Positions 59,554 to 64,000 of a DNA stretch of 64,000 bases are shown in pieces. Numbering within the stretch: the stretch's first letter is position 1; every line of letters starts with the position of its first letter. Below the pieces are notes generated by a model. It searched no databases. It saw only the letters and a program-made list of their open reading frames with translations, and was not told where the DNA came from. Source of the stretch: Heliorestis acidaminivorans (GTDB taxonomy: Bacteria > Bacillota > Desulfitobacteriia > Heliobacteriales > Heliobacteriaceae); NCBI RefSeq assembly GCF_008933955.1, contig NZ_WBXO01000010.1:41964-105963 (forward strand), given 5' to 3'. A program made the position numbers and the translations under genes.

Positions 59554-60576
59554 ATGGTGGGAGAAAGCATGGTAGAAGAGGAACGCAGAGGACTTGAGCC
59601 ATTGCTTTTGCAAGAGCTAGGGCTCAAGCCAAGGCAGATCAAGCCTCTGCGCTCCTCCTTTCGCATTGATGAATATGAAGGTTCGACGGTGTTGAAGCAA
59701 AGTCAACTATCTTTAGATGAATTGCAGTTTATTACAGAGTGCCAAAGCCATTTGCTACAAAAAGGGTTTGACCGTTTTTCAGCTATTCAAAAAAATATAA
59801 AAGGCGAAGTGGCGATACAGTTTGACCAGAAGTGGTGGACTACTTCTACCTGGATTGAAGGCAAAGAAAGTGATTACGATCGCCGCCGTGATTTAGAAGC
59901 GACGATTACAGCCTTGACTCAATTTCATAAGGCTTCCCGTGGGTTTTGTCGTCCTCTTCTTACAGAGCGCTTTCTATGGAAGAAGTGGCCTTATATTTTC
60001 CAAAGAAAGTTAGCTGATATAGATAAGTGTTATGAGTTAGTTGCGCAGAAAGAAAGGCTAGGTACTTTTGACCGCCTTTTTTTGCAGGGACTAGAGGAAG
60101 CTAGGGAAGAGGCTAAAGGTGCTTTAGCTCTATTACAAAGATCAAAGTATGATCAGCTAATGGATCAAGAGATGCGCAAAGGTGGTTTTTGTCATCATGA
60201 TCTAGCTCATCATAATGTGATCATTGGCCGTCAAGGGGAAGCTTTTTTTCTAGATTTTGACTATGCCATTCAAGATAGTCGTTTACATGATCTAGGTAGT
60301 TTAATGATTCGGGTGCTTAAAAGACAGCGCTGGTCCTTAAAAAAAGGTCTTAGAATTCTAGAATGTTATCACGCCTCTTATCCTCTTCAACGACAGGAGC
60401 TTTTGTTGTTATTAAGTTTCATATTCTTTCCTAATGATTTTTGGCAATACAGTTGGTCCTATTACTTCGAGCAATTGGAACGTGCGCAAGACTTTCACTT
60501 GAAACGGATGAGACGTTTTCTAGAACGTCAAAAATACAGACGCCTTTTTTTGAAAGACTTTGCCGGCAAGCTGTGA
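59554..60576 (+). CDS. CotS-family spore coat protein 3 (kinase motif intact)
   Basis: A 340-residue CotS-type protein. The catalytic loop FCHHDLAHHNVII keeps the HxDxxxxN pattern and is followed by FLDFDYA, the metal-binding Asp. So this is the only one of the three paralogues with a complete phosphotransferase site. CotS-like proteins include polysaccharide or sugar kinases of the coat. ATG 59554 follows GAGGGG with a long spacer; ATG 59569 is possible. It is followed by a glycosyltransferase, as cotS by cotSA in Bacillus. Confidence 0.85.
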   Translation: MVGESMVEEERRGLEPLLLQELGLKPRQIKPLRSSFRIDEYEGSTVLKQSQLSLDELQFITECQSHLLQKGFDRFSAIQKNIKGEVAIQFDQKWWTTSTWIEGKESDYDRRRDLEATITALTQFHKASRGFCRPLLTERFLWKKWPYIFQRKLADIDKCYELVAQKERLGTFDRLFLQGLEEAREEAKGALALLQRSKYDQLMDQEMRKGGFCHHDLAHHNVIIGRQGEAFFLDFDYAIQDSRLHDLGSLMIRVLKRQRWSLKKGLRILECYHASYPLQRQELLLLLSFIFFPNDFWQYSWSYYFEQLERAQDFHLKRMRRFLERQKYRRLFLKDFAGKL

Positions 60577-60604
60577 TCAATTTACTAGGGGGGTGGTAGA
60601 TACA

Positions 60605-61726
60605 TTGCGTATTGGCATTGACGGTCGAGCGGCCATCCTCTACAGGGGAACAGGTATTGGTACGTACACTTATCAACTTTGTAAGAACCTTTACAGTACG
60701 GCCAAAAAAGAGAAAATGCGTTTTTTCTGGCCTGGTGATGAATATCGCAATCTTGAGATTACTGATGATGCTACCTTTCGTCAGGTAGAGCAGTATCGAG
60801 AAAGATTCTGGGAGGAAGTTCATATTCCTCAGGTGATCAAACAAGAGAAGATAGACCTTTACCATGTACCGCAAAATGGGATTGGTCTTCCCCAGGTAAA
60901 ACAGTGTCCCATGGTTGCTACGATCCATGACTTAATTCCTTATATTAGTCCGGAGACAGTTGGTAAGGGCTACTTGAAAATTTTTGTGGAGGAAATGCCT
61001 AGGATTTTGGAAACTGTAGAGCGCATTATAGCACCTTCTCATTGTACAGCTAACGATCTTATCAAAATCGCTGATGTACCAAAAGAAAAGATCCAAGTGA
61101 TTTATGAAGCGGCTGAACCTATCTATCGTCCGATGAACAAAGAAAAAGCAAAGCGATATATACGTGAGAGATATGGCATTACTAGACCTTATGTGCTCTA
61201 CATAGGCGGTTTTTCCCCACGCAAGAACGTGCGACTATTGATTCAAGCTTTTCATCTATTGAATAAAGAATTACCTCAAAAAGTAGCTCTTGTTTTGCCG
61301 GGCAAGCAGTCCAAAGAGTTTAATGATCTGGAAGTTATGGTGGCCGCTAGGAAGATGGAAGAAGATGTTCACTTTATAGGTTTTTTGCCTGTTCAAGAAA
61401 TGCCTTGGATCTACAATGGTGCTGATGTTTTTGTCTATCCCTCTTTGTACGAAGGCTTTGGACTGCCACCTCTTGAGGCTATGGCTTGTGGTGTTCCAAC
61501 TTTGGTAGCTCATACTTCTTCTTTGCCTGAAGTGGTAGGTGATGGGGCTCTTTCTTTTTCCCCATTAAAAGCAGAGCGTTTATGCGATCTTCTCTATGGG
61601 CTTTTAACGAATGTAGATACGGCACAGCGTCTCGCCCAAAAAGGCCTAGACCGAGCCCAGCTTTTTAGTTGGCGTAAAGCGGCCGAGGAAACCTGGCAGG
61701 TCTATCGTCAGGTTTTAAGGCATTAA
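60605..61726 (+). CDS. GT4-family glycosyltransferase (CotSA-like)
   Basis: A 373-residue GT-B enzyme: N-terminal RIGIDGRAAILYRGTGIGTYTYQL with the Gly loop, VLYIGGFSPRKNVRLLIQAF and the C-terminal FVYPSLYEGFGLPPLEAMACG with the EX7E retaining motif, then PTLVAHTSSLPEVVGDGAL. It probably adds sugar to a coat component. AGGGGGGTGG (60587-60596) fits TTG 60605. Neighbouring CotS paralogue 3 mirrors the cotS-cotSA pair. Confidence 0.9.
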   Translation: MRIGIDGRAAILYRGTGIGTYTYQLCKNLYSTAKKEKMRFFWPGDEYRNLEITDDATFRQVEQYRERFWEEVHIPQVIKQEKIDLYHVPQNGIGLPQVKQCPMVATIHDLIPYISPETVGKGYLKIFVEEMPRILETVERIIAPSHCTANDLIKIADVPKEKIQVIYEAAEPIYRPMNKEKAKRYIRERYGITRPYVLYIGGFSPRKNVRLLIQAFHLLNKELPQKVALVLPGKQSKEFNDLEVMVAARKMEEDVHFIGFLPVQEMPWIYNGADVFVYPSLYEGFGLPPLEAMACGVPTLVAHTSSLPEVVGDGALSFSPLKAERLCDLLYGLLTNVDTAQRLAQKGLDRAQLFSWRKAAEETWQVYRQVLRH

Positions 61727-61783
61727 ATAGGAAAAGAGCTTTTTTTTCAGGTTAACAGGCAACTATGTGGGAGGGAAGCAAAA

Positions 61784-64000
61784 GTGCAAGAAAAGGACCA
61801 TCAAGAAGAAGAGCGTACGGAATTACCTCTTCGTTCTTTAGTAGGTGTGAAACTTCATATCTTATCGCTAGATTTGGGCACTTATGATCGAGAGCAGGAA
61901 GAAATAGGTGCACTAGAAGCTCAGGTAGAAGTTCATGATCAAGAGGAAGAAGAGGGTCGTCTTCATATTAGTGGGAAAGTAATTGTATCAGCTCAAGTAG
62001 ATAGAATTGCAGTGAATTCTCAACAAAGCATAGCAGAAGAGAGCGATAGTGATGTACCACTAGTTGAGACAGAAGCGGAAACTATTTCAGACTCAATAAG
62101 TGAAGATGAAGTAGATGTAGAAGCTAAGGCAGAAGAGGAAGCAGAAGCGGAAGCGGTTAATGAATCAGGGTCAGAAGTAGAGTCAGTAGCAGTAGAGACA
62201 GCGGAAGTAGTGCCGGAAGCAGAAGCAGTAGTGTCAGAATCAGTAATGTCAGAAGCAGACATAGAGTCAGAAGAAGTAAAAGTATATGAAAAGAGTGAAG
62301 ATGATCTGGAAGAACCGATTGGCTCTGAAAGCTTTGCTCTATTCAAACGAGAAATACCTCCAGGACCAAAAACGGCTCGTAGAGAGCAGTATTTTGAATT
62401 GATGCTTGACCCGATTAACCCCCTTTATTCCCCACCTTTAGATGACACTATGGATGAAGATGATCTCGAATCATTGGAGTTAGGCGACCATGATATAGAA
62501 CTTCAAGTACTGCACACTCATCGGTACTGGCAAGCAGAGCGTCTACATGTTGATGTTGTTGTAGCACCTGCGACAACTTGTAGTCTTTGCGATGAAGAAA
62601 CAGAGGGAGCAAAGCAGGATCAGGAAGTTATTGAATTAAGGGGCTTAGAGGACCTAGAAGCAAGTCAAATAATTGCTCTCGCTTGGCGTGCAATTGAAAA
62701 TGAAGATGGTACAGAAATAGAAGCACAAGTAGTTCTTCAAGGAAGGGACAATGAAGCTTTACGAATAGTACAGCAAAGTCAATTTGTAGAAGGTAAAAAT
62801 ATTATTCTGGGGATTCCTAATTTTGAACAAGATGCTTTGGCAGAGGGAGTCGTAAAAGGATGGTTCAAAAGAGAATCTTTAGCGGAGCTTTTGCAAGAAG
62901 ATTCTATAGAAGAAGTGCAAGATGAAAGCTATAACGAAGTAGACAGTCAAGATGTTTATGAAGCTAGTACTAGTGAAGAGTTCACTGATGCTGAACAAGA
63001 TACTAATGATGAGCAGGAGAATGAAGAAACAAATTATGCAGAATTTGCAAGTGGAGAGAGTTATGCAGAGAGTACTTATGAAGAAAGTATCTCTGAAGAA
63101 ATTAAGCATGAAGATGTAGCAAAAGATATAAGCCATGAAAGCACTGCAGAAGCTGAAGACTATGCAGAAGAAGCTGGAGACTACGAAGAAGCAGAAGACT
63201 TTGGAGAAACTGGTGAGACTGCTCATCTTACTGAGCATAGTGATTACGGTACTGAAGAACCGCTGTATCCATATGTAAGCAACTATGATGATGAGCAGGC
63301 AAAAATACAAACTTATGAAAGTGTAGATATTTCTAGTCATCAAGATCATGAGCCTGAGCGCTGGTTTATCGATAAAGGTGGCAACCAAACTTATAGCACG
63401 GCTCTGCGTGATGAAGAGGGCTTCAAGCAAGATTATGATGAAGCTGATGAACCCTTAGTAGAAGGATTTGAGGCAGAAAAATTTGAGGTAGAAAGATTTG
63501 TGACTGAAGAATACGATCTTCCTATCAATGATGATCCTGACTATATGGAAGAATGGAATCATAATGAGGCGGCAGAACTATACGATAACTATAATGACCT
63601 TGAAAAGTCAGAGCCTTATGATTCCTTAGAAAACTTAGCACAAGAGAAGTTATTACAACCTCTTGATGGCGATGTAACAGAGCCACTAGTGCAAGAAGAA
63701 GTAATGGTAAGCGAATTTTCTTCGGGAGATCGAGAAGAGAAGTCCGATGTTCAAGAGCTTACTGAGGAAGAACTACAGAAAGCTATCTTCGAAGCGGAGT
63801 TAGAAGCGGCTATGAATGCCGAATTAGAGGAAGTAGCGGCTGAGGAGAAAGAAGAGATCGAGCGGGAAGCAGTAGAGCAAGAAGCAGTAGAACAAGAAGC
63901 AGTAGAGCAAGAAGCAGTAGAGCAAGAAGCAGTAGAGCAAGAAGAAGTAGAGCGAGATGCCTTTGAGGAAGATGGCGTTGAGGTAGGTGGCGTTGGGGAA
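61784..64000 (+). CDS. Very acidic SpoVID-like coat morphogenetic protein, 3' end outside window
   Basis: The frame from GTG 61784 (behind GAGGGAAG) stays open for 739 codons to the window edge. Residues 10-80 look strand-rich (LVGVKLHILSLDLGTYDREQ...GKVIVSAQVDRIAV), residues 80-180 are Glu/Ala/Ser/Val low complexity, residues 185-360 contain a folded-looking part (ARREQYFELMLDPINPLYSPP, THRYWQAERLHVDVVVAPA), and the rest is Glu/Asp/Tyr-rich with EAVEQ repeats near the end. A strand-rich head plus acidic middle, in a coat cluster, recalls SpoVID, whose LysM domain would lie downstream. This is inference only. Confidence 0.65.
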   Translation, partial: MQEKDHQEEERTELPLRSLVGVKLHILSLDLGTYDREQEEIGALEAQVEVHDQEEEEGRLHISGKVIVSAQVDRIAVNSQQSIAEESDSDVPLVETEAETISDSISEDEVDVEAKAEEEAEAEAVNESGSEVESVAVETAEVVPEAEAVVSESVMSEADIESEEVKVYEKSEDDLEEPIGSESFALFKREIPPGPKTARREQYFELMLDPINPLYSPPLDDTMDEDDLESLELGDHDIELQVLHTHRYWQAERLHVDVVVAPATTCSLCDEETEGAKQDQEVIELRGLEDLEASQIIALAWRAIENEDGTEIEAQVVLQGRDNEALRIVQQSQFVEGKNIILGIPNFEQDALAEGVVKGWFKRESLAELLQEDSIEEVQDESYNEVDSQDVYEASTSEEFTDAEQDTNDEQENEETNYAEFASGESYAESTYEESISEEIKHEDVAKDISHESTAEAEDYAEEAGDYEEAEDFGETGETAHLTEHSDYGTEEPLYPYVSNYDDEQAKIQTYESVDISSHQDHEPERWFIDKGGNQTYSTALRDEEGFKQDYDEADEPLVEGFEAEKFEVERFVTEEYDLPINDDPDYMEEWNHNEAAELYDNYNDLEKSEPYDSLENLAQEKLLQPLDGDVTEPLVQEEVMVSEFSSGDREEKSDVQELTEEELQKAIFEAELEAAMNAELEEVAAEEKEEIEREAVEQEAVEQEAVEQEAVEQEAVEQEEVERDAFEEDGVEVGGVGE
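63866..63955 (+). repeat. 15-bp tandem repeat coding for EAVEQ
   Basis: Five copies of GAAGCAGTAGAGCAA (63866, 63881, 63896, 63911, 63926; the second with one silent change) and a sixth degenerate copy at 63941. The unit encodes Glu-Ala-Val-Glu-Gln and stays in frame. Confidence 0.95.

Noticed and set aside
62020..63430. Two Ser/Thr/Ile/Phe-rich minus-strand frames opposite the acidic gene
   Set aside because: They are mirror images of Glu/Asp-rich codons on the plus strand, without ribosome-binding sites.
63866..63955. CRISPR-like regular repeats near the window end
   Set aside because: Units are directly adjacent with no spacers and stay in the reading frame, so this is a coding tandem repeat.

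Overview
The window is a densely packed, low-to-mid GC chromosomal segment from an endospore-forming, probably anaerobic member of the Firmicutes (class Clostridia). The evidence is the near-complete set of core sporulation operons (spoIIIAA-AH, spoIVB, spo0A, spoIIM, spoIIAA-AB-sigF, spoVAC-AF), frequent TTG and GTG starts behind strong Shine-Dalgarno sequences, and the electron-bifurcating NfnAB pair. A relative of the heliobacteria/Peptococcaceae is my best guess. No photosynthesis gene, rRNA or tRNA lies in the window, so this placement is inference. All but one of the supported genes are on the plus strand.

Layout. 1-5.5 kb: the end of tldD, pmbA/tldE, aroQ, an Xaa-Pro peptidase, a 170-bp inverted-repeat element, efp and a zinc-ribbon CD1247-like gene behind a foldable leader. 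5.6-11.5 kb: the eight-gene spoIIIA operon (engulfment and feeding-channel complex) behind a SigE-like promoter. 11.6-15.2 kb: a carboxyltransferase-biotin carrier fusion (oadA-accB) and accC. 15.2-23 kb: asp23/amaP-like pair, nusB, a divergent TsaD paralogue, nfnAB, xseA-xseB, ispA. 23-24.7 kb: a palindromic element, then a noncoding RNA with its own SigA-type promoter, which I identify as OLE RNA, followed by its membrane partner gene oapA. 24.7-34.8 kb: dxs, tlyA, a membrane-anchored nuclease-like protein, nadK, a YtqB-type methyltransferase, argR, recN, spoIVB and spo0A (SigH-like promoter with a 0A box). This is the classic Firmicutes ispA-OLE-dxs-tlyA-argR-recN-spoIVB-spo0A order.

34.9-40.3 kb: a heme-type chemoreceptor, a GAF/HD-GYP phosphodiesterase, an M20 peptidase and spoIIM. 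40.4-45 kb: a small minus-strand gene, a yqzK-like gene, an in-frame xerD-deoB fusion, a pyrimidine-nucleoside phosphorylase, a 17-bp tandem repeat and a flavin-fold protein. 45-52.7 kb: dacF-type carboxypeptidase, spoIIA operon and spoVA operon, with candidate SigF, SigH and SigG promoters. 52.7-56.8 kb: three proteins resembling the split parts of the large acyl-CoA dehydratase activase family, interrupted by a decayed hybrid histidine-kinase remnant. 56.9-64 kb: a spore-coat cluster of three CotS-type kinase-fold proteins (only one with an intact catalytic motif), a GT4 glycosyltransferase and the start of a very acidic, repeat-bearing SpoVID-like protein that runs off the window.

The genes together cover commitment (spo0A), forespore and mother-cell signalling (spoIIA, spoIIIA, spoIVB, spoIIM), dipicolinate transport and germination (spoVA), and coat assembly. 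They are interleaved with lipid, isoprenoid and nucleotide housekeeping. The most notable items are the OLE RNA/OapA locus, two in-frame fusions of neighbouring genes that each keep an internal ribosome-binding site, the tandem CotS set with two probable pseudokinases, and several unexplained inverted or tandem repeats.
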